This document shows, piece after piece, positions 1-11,206 of a DNA stretch of 64,000 nucleotides. The notes beneath the pieces are model-generated. The model was given only the letters and a program-made list of their open reading frames with translations. It was not told the origin of the DNA and did not search any database. Position numbers and translations under genes: made by a program. The stretch lies in the NCBI GenBank assembly GCA_907165135.1, contig OU015566.1, forward strand, positions 9,656,157-9,720,156. The letters are read 5' to 3'. Position 1 is the stretch's first letter; each line of letters starts with the position of its first letter. The DNA is from Oikopleura dioica. Taxonomy: Eukaryota; Chordata; Appendicularia; Copelata; Oikopleuridae.

Positions 1-886
1 GAATTCGCTTTCGCACCAGATGAATATTCCAGCACCAATCAATAAATATATCATGTAACCAGCGAAAATCTATCATAAAGTTAATCATGATTTTTTAATT
101 AAAACTTGATAGGATCGCCTGTTTAAATCAAAAAAAAAATAATTCAAGAGTCAATACTACCACTGACTCGATTGCTTACTGTTATCCTAGTTACCTTTGC
201 TGAGCTGAAGAAGAGCTGTGCGACAGATAGATGTATTCTTAAGGGGGTGGCCCTCCTCTGCATTTTTCTCTCAAAATTACATTTAATTGTAAAGTTCCTA
301 AGAGCACTGCTGCCCTTAGCAAAAGCTACGTATCGCCTCGCCTGCTTCATGAATTATTTTTTACAAAAACTTGGAAGCGCAGCGATTAATTCGTCGCTCC
401 AAATCAATAAGGATTTACGAAGCAATCAATTGCTTTCAGGATCATTCTTACACTTGAATTGAAGAAAGCCATTCTCGTAAATGTAAAAAATAAATAAGAT
501 GAAATTGAAAGTGCTCTATCGACATCGTGTTGAAATCTAACGACAATCTTGATTCCCTAGGCATAGGATGAGCTACTCCTCGAACCTTTAACAGATTTAG
601 ATACGCGCCTGGCAGATCCAATTAATGGATTTAATCCCTTAACCGAGCTGCTTCTATATAATACGACCTAAAGTAAATTTAAAAATAAAGGTTAGTTTGG
701 AAGATTTTCAATTGTAATTCATGTATTTAAAAAAAAAACAGTATACAGTCGACTCTGGCAATTACGAGTAGCAGAATTACGAGTATTTTGACAAAAACCC
801 GCCAATTTTGAAAACAAGGGATCATCGACCGAAAAAAATTTTTTTCGAAAAAATTGAGAATGCTTGATTTTAATCATTAACCCGCT

Positions 887-1016
887 AACAGGGTGGTCGA
901 TTTTGCCTACGCTTTTGCCTGTCTGTGATTGAGTGAAAACATGGATCCGGGCATGCGATTGGCTACTCATTTCCACGCGTGGCCGTGAGACGGCCACGCG
1001 CCTGTAACCGGGTTAA
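887..1016. mobile_element. Short TTAA-flanked element nested in the MITE
   Basis: The left end reads TTAACCCGCTAACAGG and the right end reads CCTGTAACCGGGTTAA. They match as inverted repeats at 14 of 16 positions, and TTAA stands at both outer ends, as in piggyBac- or Kolobok-type insertion. The element is about 130 bp, too short to code for anything. It contains the perfect palindrome at 976-1000. Confidence 0.6.
976..1000. repeat. Perfect 10-bp-arm GC hairpin
   Basis: The arm CGCGTGGCCG is followed by a 5-base loop and then by CGGCCACGCG, its exact reverse complement. In AT-rich surroundings this is a strong cruciform or RNA hairpin. It lies in the middle of the nested TTAA element and is probably part of it. 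Confidence 0.8.
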
Positions 1017-2323
1017 ATCTTTGGCTTAAGAGTCTCCGGCTCTTCAGATGGTTTTAAAGCAGCTTCAACAGATTGAAAATTTGCATTTTTTTTTATGAAA
1101 GTCTCTGAATATTATTTTAATTTTTCGTTGACAAAAAACTTTCCAAAGGAGTACGGTGGTAGCTAAGAGCCTTAGCTCTCTCCTGAAAAAAATTAAGGGT
1201 TTCCCTCAGCTTAAATCCCTGAAAAAGCTTGATCCTATCAACCTGATCTTTAACGGCCTGTATATCATTGAGGAGGTAGAACTAGATTTTTGAACAACCG
1301 TGATTTTCGGGATCATCATAAGGGAAGCGGTTGTATTCGAGTGTTAAATTCGAGTTCCAATTAAATTAAGGGTGTAAATAAGATAGCTTCGGAGAAATAC
1401 TAACTTCAAGGAGGCCCATTTTCGCAATTCTTGATGGGGGGTCCTTAAAAATGAAATCGAGAGAAAATCGAGCCACATTTTCCAACTCGGAGAATTACGA
1501 GTATTTCACGAAATTCCCGACAAAAAAAGGCTCGTAATTGCCAGAGTCGACTGTAATACTTGGCCCCCCGAAACCTTATTTTAAAATAAACGAATAAGTG
1601 CAACAAATAATATTGCAGTTCAATCCACCCATCCCTTTTCTGTATGTTTCGTTTTCCTCGCTCTCTAACAGAAACGGACGAAGTTAGCATTTTCTCCTGA
1701 CAACTGTCGACTAAAGGGGACAAGTATTGAAAAGCTATTTAGAAAGCAAAGCAATGAATATTAATCCTGGCATGTACAGCGCCCGAGAAGTGCATCGATA
1801 CTACAGAAAACACTCTAGAAGAACACAGTCCCCTTTTTTTAAGTATTCTAACCCGAGTCAACCAATGGCTTTATTATGAATATTTTCAAGTCTTCTTACC
1901 AGTCACTGAGAGCCACTGCTCTCAACTCTATGGAACCCAACAGCGAGCCAATTTGTTTAATAACCAGCTCGCAATAGAAAAACAATTGTGAATTTCTATT
2001 AGCAATTCTTGGGTTCATTCCAACATGGAAAAAAACAATGAGATTGCTCCACGAAATCAAAATATAGCAATATCTACAAGCATTTTTTTCATTATCAATT
2101 ATAAGGAGACAACTGTAAATATGCATATCGCAAGAAATTGATTTAATCTCCCCCTGACTTTGGGCTCACGCTTCTGACTGTATCAGAACTGTTCAAATAT
2201 TTTCCATTTGTAGCATAAACAAACGAAAGTGGACAAGATGTCAAGCCACCAGTAGTTGAGTCGTTTGAACTGGAGTCTTGAACAAATTTTATCAACTATA
2301 TAAGACTCTCACGAAATTACAAA

Positions 2324-3283
2324 ATGTCCGTTTTGTCAACAAATGAATTGTCGAGGCAGCAGAGCTCGCCTATTCCGGATTCAGCTGAAGAGATGGTCGA
2401 GGAAGGGAAGAAGATAATGGCGATTTTCAACCAGTGTGCAAAGGTAAGTAAGATTTTAAAGAAGATTATTATTTCCTAGACGATAAAAATCTACAATGCA
2501 CGACTGAATAAAATACATGAACGCCGTGTTCAAATTGCCAAAGTGATCAATGCTCTTGGAATAAACAACTTGGACACGCGCCCAGTCGAACGTCACATGG
2601 AAGTAAGAAAACGCTATTTCCCCCTCTTTATCTTCATAATTCCAGATAAACGTGAAGAAGGGGAAAGAATCAGTCGCTTCAGAGCCGCTCTTTTTGCAAG
2701 AAAACGCAATCAAAGCAATTTTCCAGCGAGACAATGCCACAAAACAAGCATCAGTTGCATTTAAACTTCGCCTTACGCCAAGGTTCTTCTTCCTTGATTT
2801 CATTTCTTAAAGTATTTTCAAGGATTAAAAACGTTACCATTCAATGGCAAATCTTCCATCCTCTGATTCGCGAAGAACCACCGATAAACGAAGCTGTCTT
2901 CGAATTCAGCCGAAAGTCACCTGATCAAGCTTTTGGTGAAAAACTAATAAAAGTGGCTGACTTTTAATCTTAATTTTCAGTGACACCGATTTTGACGGAC
3001 AGAATGGATTTCGATCGACTCGTCGACATGGATAACTTTCATATTGATATCCACCTAACAGTTAGGGGTGTTAAAGCATTCAAAGATGACGACGAGGGCG
3101 AAATTGTATCAGGTGAGATTAAGAAACGAATACTATACTCGAGAAAGAAGAGAATCAGTAAAAAACGGTTTAAAATCTTTGAATCAAGCGATGATGGAGG
3201 GCCTGAACTTCATGACGAAAAATGATCCAGCAGTGGAGGAACAAATGAGAGCCATAAACGAAGCGACCAAATTTTTGCATTGA
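2324..3283 (+). CDS. Unrecognised protein of about 250 aa, six exons
   Basis: Six exons join in frame through canonical GT-AG introns of 36-46 nt: 2324-2443, 2480-2602, 2646-2782, 2823-2935, 2981-3112 and 3159-3283. The start codon gives MSVLSTNELSRQQ and the last exon ends TKFLH-stop. The N-terminal third is helical and charged (residues 25-80) and could form a short coiled coil. A hydrophobic stretch with beta character follows around residues 105-150, then an acidic patch with KAFKDDDEGE. I recognise no family; a small scaffold or kinetochore-type protein would fit but is only a guess. The forkhead gene starts 276 bases downstream on the same strand. Phase agreement across all five introns makes the model strong even though the function is unknown. 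Confidence 0.75.
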
Positions 3284-3559
3284 ATAGCTGATCGAGCTGT
3301 TTTCTACTATAATCCCAATAAACGTATATACTGTTGCTTGCACCATTATCGATCATTGCCATAAATTATTATGACCATAATCTTAATGTTCTCCAATCCT
3401 ATCGGTTAACAGATGACATTCTCAGAGACAAAGCAAAAATTATTATAACATTTTATCATTTTAAAAGTCTCTAGATGACCGAAACCAAATTTTTATGTTA
3501 TTGTTATACAGTTAATCCGCCACGTCCGACAGTAGAGAGAGAGAGAGAGCCCCCGTCCA

Positions 3560-5444
3560 ATGACAAAACCGATCAAGCCCGTATTTGGAAAACAAAAGCA
3601 AACTGCCAAAACTACGCTTAAAAAAACTAAATCAGCACCTAAAATCCGAAAGGAGCCCAAGAAGCCGACCAAGAAGACTGCCAAGAAACCGTTAATAGTC
3701 ACACCTCCAAGGCAAAAGGGTCCATTAACAGACGAACAATTCGACGGATACGAAGATGACATTGAAGACTTGGAAATTTTTAAGGTCCATGGTTTCTCGA
3801 TGAAAGATTTGGGGGTGAACAACTCAACTATCGGTATGTATTTCGGTCTATTAGACTCGATGTCTTGAGGACTTTCAATTGAGCCCGTGGGAACTAGAGA
3901 CAAATTTTAAGATGCAATTGAGACAGAAGAGATCCAAGGCGAGCTTGACGAAGATGGAAATTTCATCGATTTTCCTGATGACCCAGAAGAAGAAAACAAA
4001 ATTATCAAAGAGCCACCTAAACCTCCTATTGCAGAGCCGAAGAAACCAGATTTTGCAAAGCCTGGAAAGAAGACTACTAAACCAAAAAGATCAAAAAGGA
4101 AGGCCCCAGAGCCCGACGCCGATGCTGACGTGAAACAAGAATATGACCCCGATGCTCCCCCTTCAACTAAGCAGAAAGTTCGAAAGCGGCAGAGCAAGCC
4201 TCGAACAAAACGGCCGGACACTTATAAAGAAAGAATTAAAATGGCGATTCGGAACTGGTAAGACACTGATAGCAAGGAGGAATATTTTCAAACTTTTTTT
4301 CTTAGTGGAGGATCATCGGCGGTCCACATGATTTACAAATTCATGGAAGAGAAATGGCCAGAAGACTACGTAGCCGACAAAAGGCAGCAATGGCAGAACT
4401 CGATTCGACATAATTTATCCCTTCATAAAAAAGACTTCCGACGGTAAGAAGAACAATTTCAGAACAGTGTTTAAAAAGCCATTAGAATTCATAAAAATGG
4501 CCGGCAAGAGTGGGCAGTAGTCGAAGAGGAAGGTCGGTTGAGTGCAGTTCCAACAGAAGAAGAGTAAGTTACGCGATTTGATTATTACATTCATTCCATT
4601 TTAGTGAATCCACAGCTCGTCGATCAAGAAAGAAAAAGAACCAACAAAAACAAATCGAGAGTTTGAAGCCACAAAAAACTGACCTAAGAATTCCGCTTAA
4701 CAAACAGTTGCTCGAAGTAAGATTTTCGATTAAAAATTCCAATTGATCTTAAATTCAGGCTCACAAGAAGGGTTCTCGAGAAGTGGTCCTTGTCTCCCAG
4801 CGAGATGCGATTATTCTCTGTACTTTCTACCAGTATTTCTTCTATGAATTGGGAAATACTGCAGCATGGATGCAACGATTGACTTTCCAGGCAATAGAAG
4901 AAGGTAAAGCCTGAACCACGTCTATCAAATGAACACAAATTTATGTTTAGATGAGCGACCACGGCGGCTCTGCCCAGGAGTTGTTCCGATTCCGACATCA
5001 GAACTCATCGCAAATACTTTGGCGCACGCCAAGACCAACGAAATCGAGGAGGAAAAAAAGAAACAAGAACTGCAAAAACAGATTAATGAAGAAGCATCTT
5101 CGCCAGAACCCGAAGTTTCTTCAAACTCAGATTCGATCGAATCGACTTCTCCAAAGCCAGTTCTGATTGAACCTATGAAGATAGTTCAGGAGCAGTCTAA
5201 TTCAACTGAGCCCACCAAACTTGTTTCTTCCAATCTGACGCCAGCAAAGCTGTTAGCATCCCGATTCAAAGATGCCTTCAACAAGACTGTCAAGGATGGA
5301 AAGACTATCACGCCTGCCAAACCCTCAGTTCCCAAACAACCAGAAAACACAAAGCAATCAGAAGATAAACCTGCGCCAAAGAAACCAGTTTTCGGTCGAG
5401 CTAGAAGGCCCGTTTTCAAATCGCCCTTCATCAAAAAAGAATGA
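3560..5444 (+). CDS. Forkhead (winged-helix) transcription factor
   Basis: Seven exons join in frame: 3560-3833, 3912-4257, 4306-4443, 4486-4563, 4605-4716, 4759-4903 and 4951-5444. The N-terminal 190 residues are Lys/Pro-rich with acidic patches and are probably disordered. The DNA-binding domain starts near PDTYKERIKMAIRN and carries the family signature WQNSIRHNLSLHKKDF, the recognition helix of FOX proteins, at exon 3; the wing follows with GRQEWAVVEEEG. An Arg/Lys cluster (ARRSRKKKNQQK) after the domain may be a nuclear signal. The C-terminal 165 residues are Pro/Ser/Glu-rich and end in a basic PVFKSPFIKKE. The first helix of the domain is divergent, so I cannot assign a FOX class. The gene converges on Pellino, with about 450 bases between their stops. 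Confidence 0.85.
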
Positions 5445-5895
5445 ATTCCTAATTCACGTTCCAAGTTTCAAAGATATGCCCAGGGATTCGGGCTGAAATT
5501 AGTGTAAAAATTAGTAATAAATTTATTCAGTTGCCCGAATTCCGATTATTTCCGTATTTCTATATTCTTCTCTTTAAGTTATTTATATATGTTTTGCTGC
5601 ATCCAGAATGCATTACATCTGTACCTTCCCTTATCGTGCAATACCTGCTCTGCTTTCTAAGATACTATTTCAGATAGTAGACTGTCCATATATTCGTAAT
5701 AAATAATATAAACAAAAATATGGAGAATTGAAGTATATTGCACAAAAATAACAAAGTATAAAGTTTAGACACTCATGGAAGAAAGGACTTCAGTTCGAAG
5801 TATAAATCAGCCGGAAACGGAGTCGTCACGGGATGGCTCAAGGTTCTAAAATTTCTTTGAAATGATGAGCAGAAACTTTCGCGTGAGGTTGTCAC

Positions 5896-8641
5896 TCAAA
5901 GTGATTGATGTACCTGACATATGAGCTTTACATAAGGCCTCGCTGGATCCACTGGTATCGCACAGAAGGGGCAACGCGATATGAACTCCTGTGTTCCTTT
6001 AGGCAGTTTATGCTGAGACCAATACTTTGCTGTTGCCAGGCTGACAATGTGTCCGCAAGGATTAAACGTGAATCCAGGCTCTTCTGAGTCGATGTGGAAC
6101 GCTGCTTCTTTGCCTTTCGTTGGGGTCTTGAATGGGATTTCACGGTTGAGTTCAATGTGAAATTTCAAAATGTGAAAGCTAGCGTGTGATATCGAGCAGC
6201 TGTTCAAAGACGACTTTGACAAAGTTTACGGACGATGAGTTTAAACATGCTTTGTGGAAACATTCCAAATGGCAGCCTGGATCCAATAACGCTTCGGAAT
6301 TGACATGGTTTGACCCTTTCCTTGAACAAGCGCCACAACCTTTTGACTCTCTTGTCTACATAAAGGGCACTCCTTGACAAGCTGCTTCTTCTGGTCGAGC
6401 TTTTGTCCCCAGTCACAGGGGCCCTGTACGTGCCCACATTTCATGTAGCAGTAGGGCTGGCGCTGATCGTTCGTCTTGTGCCCGGAAAACTTGAGCGTCG
6501 ACAAGCCGACGGGACACTGGACTCGAATGCTGTTCAGACGATCAAGAGCGTTATCTAGTGCGGAAAAAATTTAAATGGGGCTCGGAAGGGCAACGGAATA
6601 TTAACAATATGATTCTACGGACGTAATATAAATCATATTGTTGTTTTATATATTTACCTATATCTTGATCTTTTGGCATATTCAATACAGATTTCTCCGA
6701 TCGCCACAGTAAGGTCACCCCGCAGAGGTCAATTAGCGTCCCATCCCTGAGGACGTTGTCGAACTAATTTACAAAAAGATAAATCACATGATTCGTTTTT
6801 GCAAGTGCAAGTTACAACACGCACCTCGGGGCAGAACTCGCCACGTTTCTGGTCACTTCGAGTTTCCCTGAGGGAGAAGACGGAACCGCCAACTGATAAT
6901 TCGCGCCAAGTGAGATTTTGGTCGTCAATGTGGTGGATTAGGACGCCGTTTGTAGTTAGGCCATCCATTGTCCCGTTCATGTCCCATTTTGGGGCCTTTT
7001 CGCCGAGGAATATCCTATTCTTCGAGTCGAAGCCGGCTTAAAATTAAGCTACAGTAGTTTTTACTTTGATATTTTTACCTGCGTAAATTCTAGCGACATA
7101 TGGAGGCTCCCTATCACAAACAATACGGCATGAAAACCTCGAAATTGTTGATTGCTCCGGGAGGACAGTTCTTGATCCGGCTTTGGCCGAGGCGCCAGGT
7201 TGAATGTCAATCAAAACCATGTCGATCGGTGGGTCTGTCGATCTGCCAATTTGGAACAAATCTACATACTGTTATTGAGAATCGATAACGCATTAACAAC
7301 ATGACAATTGGACGCAATAAAATACAGTAGAAGACGCTGTAAAAGACACTTTCTAAAATTCTAGCTTGTGACCACGTGAGAAGCTATAAATTTCTATTAA
7401 AAGTGTCAGAATACACTCAGAAAATCTACTCATATTTTTACTGTCTCCATAAATCTCGAAAAAAAATCTGCCCGACGGAAGTGGTCAGACCTTCTTCAAA
7501 CAGAAGCTCGTGTTGAAACCGTAAATTTTACCTCTTCAAAAGGCAAATATAATATACTGTCTACGTAACACTACTGTATTGCTGTGTATATAAAGAAGAA
7601 AACTGACGGTACCTTTTGTTTCATCGTGTTCGTATTTGACGACGACTTGGGTCTTTTCAAAAGGGTCGAATCAGCAGTTCAAGAATCTTATTGAACAAAA
7701 ATTGTGATGGGCAAACAGTTGACAAGAACTTCCAGTAGCTTCAGTAACAAAAACTCAGAAGCACTTATGTCGGAAGATAAGTGCAACAAATATTGGCACA
7801 CTGTCGATTTTGCTTTTGAAACTATCACTGTAACTCAACTTTTAACTGCTCTTCCAGAAAGCTCGCCTCGGCAGCCTGTGTAGAAAACCTGAGTCAGGAT
7901 CTGAAAGTTATTCATTAAAGATCGTTCAGACCCTGACTCAGGTTTCCTCCACACAGGCTGCTGAGCCCAGAAAGAAAGGAAGCTACAGGGAAGACTTACT
8001 GTATTTGACGTATGAAATATCGCTGAGTGCCAAATATTTGAAGCATATGTTTAAATAAAATTTATACAGTCGATTCTTTACGACCCCATTCCTGTCTATT
8101 TAGCGTGTACGTGACAGTATGATTTCTCAACTATCAGTTCGGCTCAGAACTTTCCGCAGAGGATATGGATCTGCGTGCGGTTGACATTTGCGTGGCAAAG
8201 CCAAACACTCCAATTTTCTTTCAAACATGAAATCGCGAAAAAAAAGAAGAAATACAAGGGAAGTCGCGGAGCCGCCTTCCTGACTTTGATTGATGAGCTG
8301 TGGGCTCGTGCAGGACAAGTCGAAGGTTTGTTGGCCTGTTGGTGTTACTCCGTTCGGTTTTGGACGACGACGAAGCTGGAAATTAAATTAAAGCAATTTA
8401 CGAACTCAAAACATAATGATCTTTGTTCACTCAAATAAAGATAAAGATGATAACGAAACAACTGTAGTTGTCGTTCATCTAAACGAGTTAACCTAGTAAG
8501 AAATTTAATTTGAATTATTATTTCAAAGCTATGAGCTCTTACAGTATATCTACTTCTTCTTCTTCCCTTATTGCCTCCAGGCAGTTCTCCATCTGTGCCC
8601 AAAACTACAAGTTCTCCATAATTTATCTCCTGTCTTCTCAT
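5896..8641 (-). CDS. peli: Pellino E3 ubiquitin ligase
   Basis: Pellino proteins are scaffold E3 ligases of the Toll/IL-1 receptor-IRAK pathway. Exons run downward from 8641: 8543-8641, about 8256-8375, about 8080-8130, 7613-7652, 7079-7261, then blocks starting near 7037, 6767 and 6550, and the last exon ending at 5896. The N-terminus has YGELVVLG and GRRRSRYT, then RRRPKPNGVTPTG. The FHA-like domain shows MFQIGRSTDPPIDMV-type and STISRFSCRIVC sequence (the Met is Leu in the spliced frame), then MDGLTTNGVLI and LRETRSDQKRGEF. The C-terminus has the Pellino RING: YCYMKCGHVQGPCDWG, KECPLCRQ, FNPCGHIVSLATAKYWSQ and RCPFC, ending YVKLICQ. Boundaries around exon 3 and the last intron are not settled. 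The length of about 420 aa is normal for the family. Confidence 0.93.
7867..7975. repeat. Inverted repeat inside a Pellino intron
   Basis: Two arms of about 40 bases face each other: CGGCAGCCTGTGTAGAAAAC continuing to CTGAGTCAGG on the left, and CCTGACTCAGG continuing to CACACAGGCTGCTG on the right. About 28 bases separate them. There is no clear target duplication. It would fold into a long hairpin in the Pellino pre-mRNA, and is either a tiny MITE or a structured RNA. Confidence 0.75.
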
Positions 8642-9228
8642 TTTATTCCATATCTATTCAAAAACTAACGACCAAAAACAATTTTCCTTTTTAGCGATGA
8701 AAAAAGCTCGTAAAACGATAATTATCTTTTTCGATTCTTTCTTTCTTTTTGAGATTGAATGAAAACTACGAGAAATCGTCGATTTCGTAGTCAGCTCCGA
8801 AAATCAGTGAGTCACCAGAAGTGCACGAGCGCCGCCGCGCGATTGGTCAATTGGAAATTTCGCTCTCAGCAAAATCGAGCAACAGAAGAAGAAAAAATGA
8901 AGAACTGGAAAAATTGACGAACCAGATGAATAAGTAGTTTCTTTTCCGAAGATGACTTTGCAGAGTTTTTTTTTCATTGATGATGATGACTGAGAAATTG
9001 CCTTATTATTATCTGCTTTTTGATAAAACTCTATATTAAATGAACTCGTAACCTCCGAAAGGTGCTCGTCTTTAGCAATAAGCTGTATACATAATCTTGT
9101 TTCATGAAAATATAAAATGACAATCCACAATTTGGTCTAAGCTCTAAATTTAATTTCTAATGAATCGAGTATCGCGAAACTCGTTATAAAAAGTTTTTAT
9201 TAAAAACTTCATTTATTTCTTCCTCAGA
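8642..9228. promoter_or_regulatory. Bidirectional intergenic region between Pellino and RNPS1
   Basis: Pellino starts at 8641 on the minus strand and RNPS1 at 9229 on the plus strand, so this 587-base stretch must hold both promoters. I see no coding exon and no motif that I can name with confidence. A GC-rich patch with GAGCGCCGCCGCGCGATTGG at about 8826-8845 includes an ATTGG that could be an inverted CCAAT box. Confidence 0.5.
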
Positions 9229-10402
9229 ATGGGCCGAGGTCGCTCCAGATCACGAGGACGCGGTCGCTCATCGTCTTCTTCCTCGTCTTCATCTTCGTCC
9301 TCTTCTTCTTCTAGCTCCTCTTCTTCCTCTTCCGGAAGTTCTCCAGACCGCCGCGATCGACGAAGCCCTCGTCGGGGGAGCCCAGGAATGTTTTCAATTG
9401 TTTCGCTTTCAATTGTAATCGCTAGAATCAAATCCTTAGAAAATCCTTTTCAAAAACATAAAAATAAGGTCGACGAAGAGGATCTCCTCGACGAAATTCA
9501 CGAAGACGATCCCCATCGCCGCGAAATCGTCGACGATCGCCGCCAAAACGTAGATCTCCAAGGTAAAAAATGCCTTTCTTTCAAAAACTAAACTTCTGAA
9601 AAAGCCCAAGAAAACGAAGCCCACCTCGACGCAGACGATCTCCCAGTCCTCGTCGACGATCGCGATCACCAGTTCGAAGGAGAAGATCGCCAAGTCCCAG
9701 AAGACGATCGCCCGTGCGTAGACGAAGCCCAAGACGTAGCAGATCAAGATCAGCTCCGCGAAAGCGAAGAAGTCCTACTCCAGTAAAGGTTAGAAACGCC
9801 GTAATTTCTTAATCGAGAAACCACTTGCGGCTTCGAGACTAATAATCGACGATTGTCCATTTCTTCAGTAATAATGTTCTCTTAGGATCCAGTGCGAATT
9901 CAAGTCACGAAGCTCACGCGAAACATCACAAAAGATCATCTCTCCGAAATCTTCGGCACTTACGGAACAGTCGCTCATGTAGAAGTCCCCGGTGGGAACG
10001 GATTCAGTTTCAGCTTCCGCCACCAGGCTTTTATCGAGTACGAATCGTCAGAAGATGCGGCTAAGGCGGCGAAGTTCATGGATGGCGGACAAATTGATGG
10101 ACAAGAGATCATGGTTACTTTGATGAAGGGAGCGCCGCAAAGGAATGGATCAAACTTTCAAGTTTGAAAACTTTCCCATTTCGATTTTTTCGAAACAAAG
10201 TTTATTGAAAAACGAGATTTTCTCTAGATTTTCCAGATGTATCTATTTTCATCCTTCCTTTTCGATCCTTTTCCTAAGACGACGAAGTCCCCCTCGCCGA
10301 GACAACTCCCGCGATCGTCGGGAACGCCGCCGCAGCCCACGCAGAGAGAGCCCTCCTCGTCGCCGCCGCCGTGGCTCGACCGGCTCGTCCTCCTCCGATT
10401 AA
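9229..10402 (+). CDS. rnps1: RNPS1, RS/RRM splicing regulator
   Basis: RNPS1 is a nuclear splicing activator and exon-junction-complex peripheral factor. Five exons: 9229-9385, 9469-9562, 9611-9788, 9886-10142 and 10279-10402. The N-terminus is RGRSRSRGRGRSS followed by a run of about 20 serines, then RS/RRSP repeats. The RRM carries VRIQVTKLTRNITKDHLSEI and MDGGQIDGQEI; 'LTRNxTKDH' and 'DGGQIDGQEI' are the RNPS1 hallmarks. A second RS tail ends GSTGSSSSD. Introns 1 (9386-9468) and 4 (10143-10278) begin with GA rather than GT. No GT in the right phase exists near either donor, and only these joins keep the RS frame. The length of about 270 aa is close to vertebrate RNPS1. Confidence 0.92.
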
Positions 10403-10587
10403 AAAGAAAAGAAACAATCTCTCACACTTTTACCCTGACTCGCTGTGAAAAAGCACCCTTTTTATTAGCGGCCCGCCACATTTCTTCGTTTCGTTTCCAA
10501 CCTTTTGAATTCACCACAGCCGATTTCAGGAATTCCACAGAGACAGATTTAGAATAGAACTGCCGTTATTGAATGATCCATTCTGGG

Positions 10588-11006
10588 TAGGGTGGGTCAC
10601 TTTCAGGGTTGGTCTTTCGATTTCGATTTTTGTTTGTAAGATGCTTGTTCTTACCCCAATAAAGAGCTTTCCATGGAAAACTGATCAAAAAATTTTTTCA
10701 TCCCTCATTTTTGAAAAAAATTTTGTCGAAAAACCGGTTTTTCTAGAATAACACCGGAAGCCGCTGACAGTACACGTGATCTTACTGTATCATCATAAAG
10801 AACTCGTTAAGCCGGTCATTTTGGTACCCGAAACTTCCCCGGGAAATGGCAGGAAAAAAAACTGCTGAGATTAAGACTGTAAAAGTACTTTCCCGGGAGT
10901 GCACAGAGGTGTTCGGGTGCTCAAAATGATCAGCACGGTGAGAGCTTTCAAATGAGCACAAAAAGAAAGTGCGGCTCGAAAAATGTTTAAAAAGTGACCC
11001 ACCCTA
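10588..11006. mobile_element. hAT-like MITE with internal inverted repeats
   Basis: Perfect 16-bp terminal inverted repeats, TAGGGTGGGTCACTTT at the left and AAAGTGACCCACCCTA at the right, bound 419 bp without coding capacity. The flanks are ATTCTGGG and TTTCTGGG, an 8-bp target duplication with one mismatch, which fits hAT insertion. Inside, TCATTTTGGTACCCGAA (about 10816) and the reverse complement TTCGGGTGCTCAAAATGATC (about 10912) make a subterminal inverted pair around two CCCGGGA motifs. It sits between RNPS1 and SKP1. Confidence 0.75.
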
Positions 11007-11206
11007 TTTCTGGGTGAATAATTAGGAAACAAATCACATTATTTTCACTCAGAATCATAATCTCACAATTTGTCACTTTTCCTTTCCTTCGATTTTATTG
11101 TCTAGTACAAATTTATCGTCTAATTGTATTGGAAAAAAGAATCCTAGACCAATTAACGTTTAATCCAAGTTTATCTTTATCCCTTTTAGAAACAAAAGAA
11201 CTCAAG

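Larger units (their letters stand above)
746..1553. mobile_element. TA-flanked, mariner-type MITE
   Basis: The two ends are inverted copies. The left end begins CAGTCGACTCTGGCAATTAC and the right end is its reverse complement, reading GTAATTGCCAGAGTCGACTG. Both ends are directly flanked by TA (744-745 and 1554-1555), as expected for Tc1/mariner-type insertion. A second motif, AATTACGAGTATTT, follows in each arm. There is no transposase frame, so the element is non-autonomous. It carries a TTAA-flanked element inside it (887-1016). Confidence 0.8.
1..2323. other. Spacer with repeats, no supported gene
   Basis: I see no exon chain or recognisable protein here on either strand. Open frames in the stretch are short, lack plausible splice partners and have no family signature. 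About a third of it is a terminal-inverted-repeat element (746-1553) with a smaller element inside it. The last 150 bases before position 2324 may hold the promoter of the first gene, but I recognise no specific site. Confidence 0.6.

Noticed and set aside
9436-9747. Minus-strand 103-codon ORF over RNPS1
   Set aside because: A shadow of the CGA/AGA-rich RS repeats; the plus strand has a clear RNPS1 frame.
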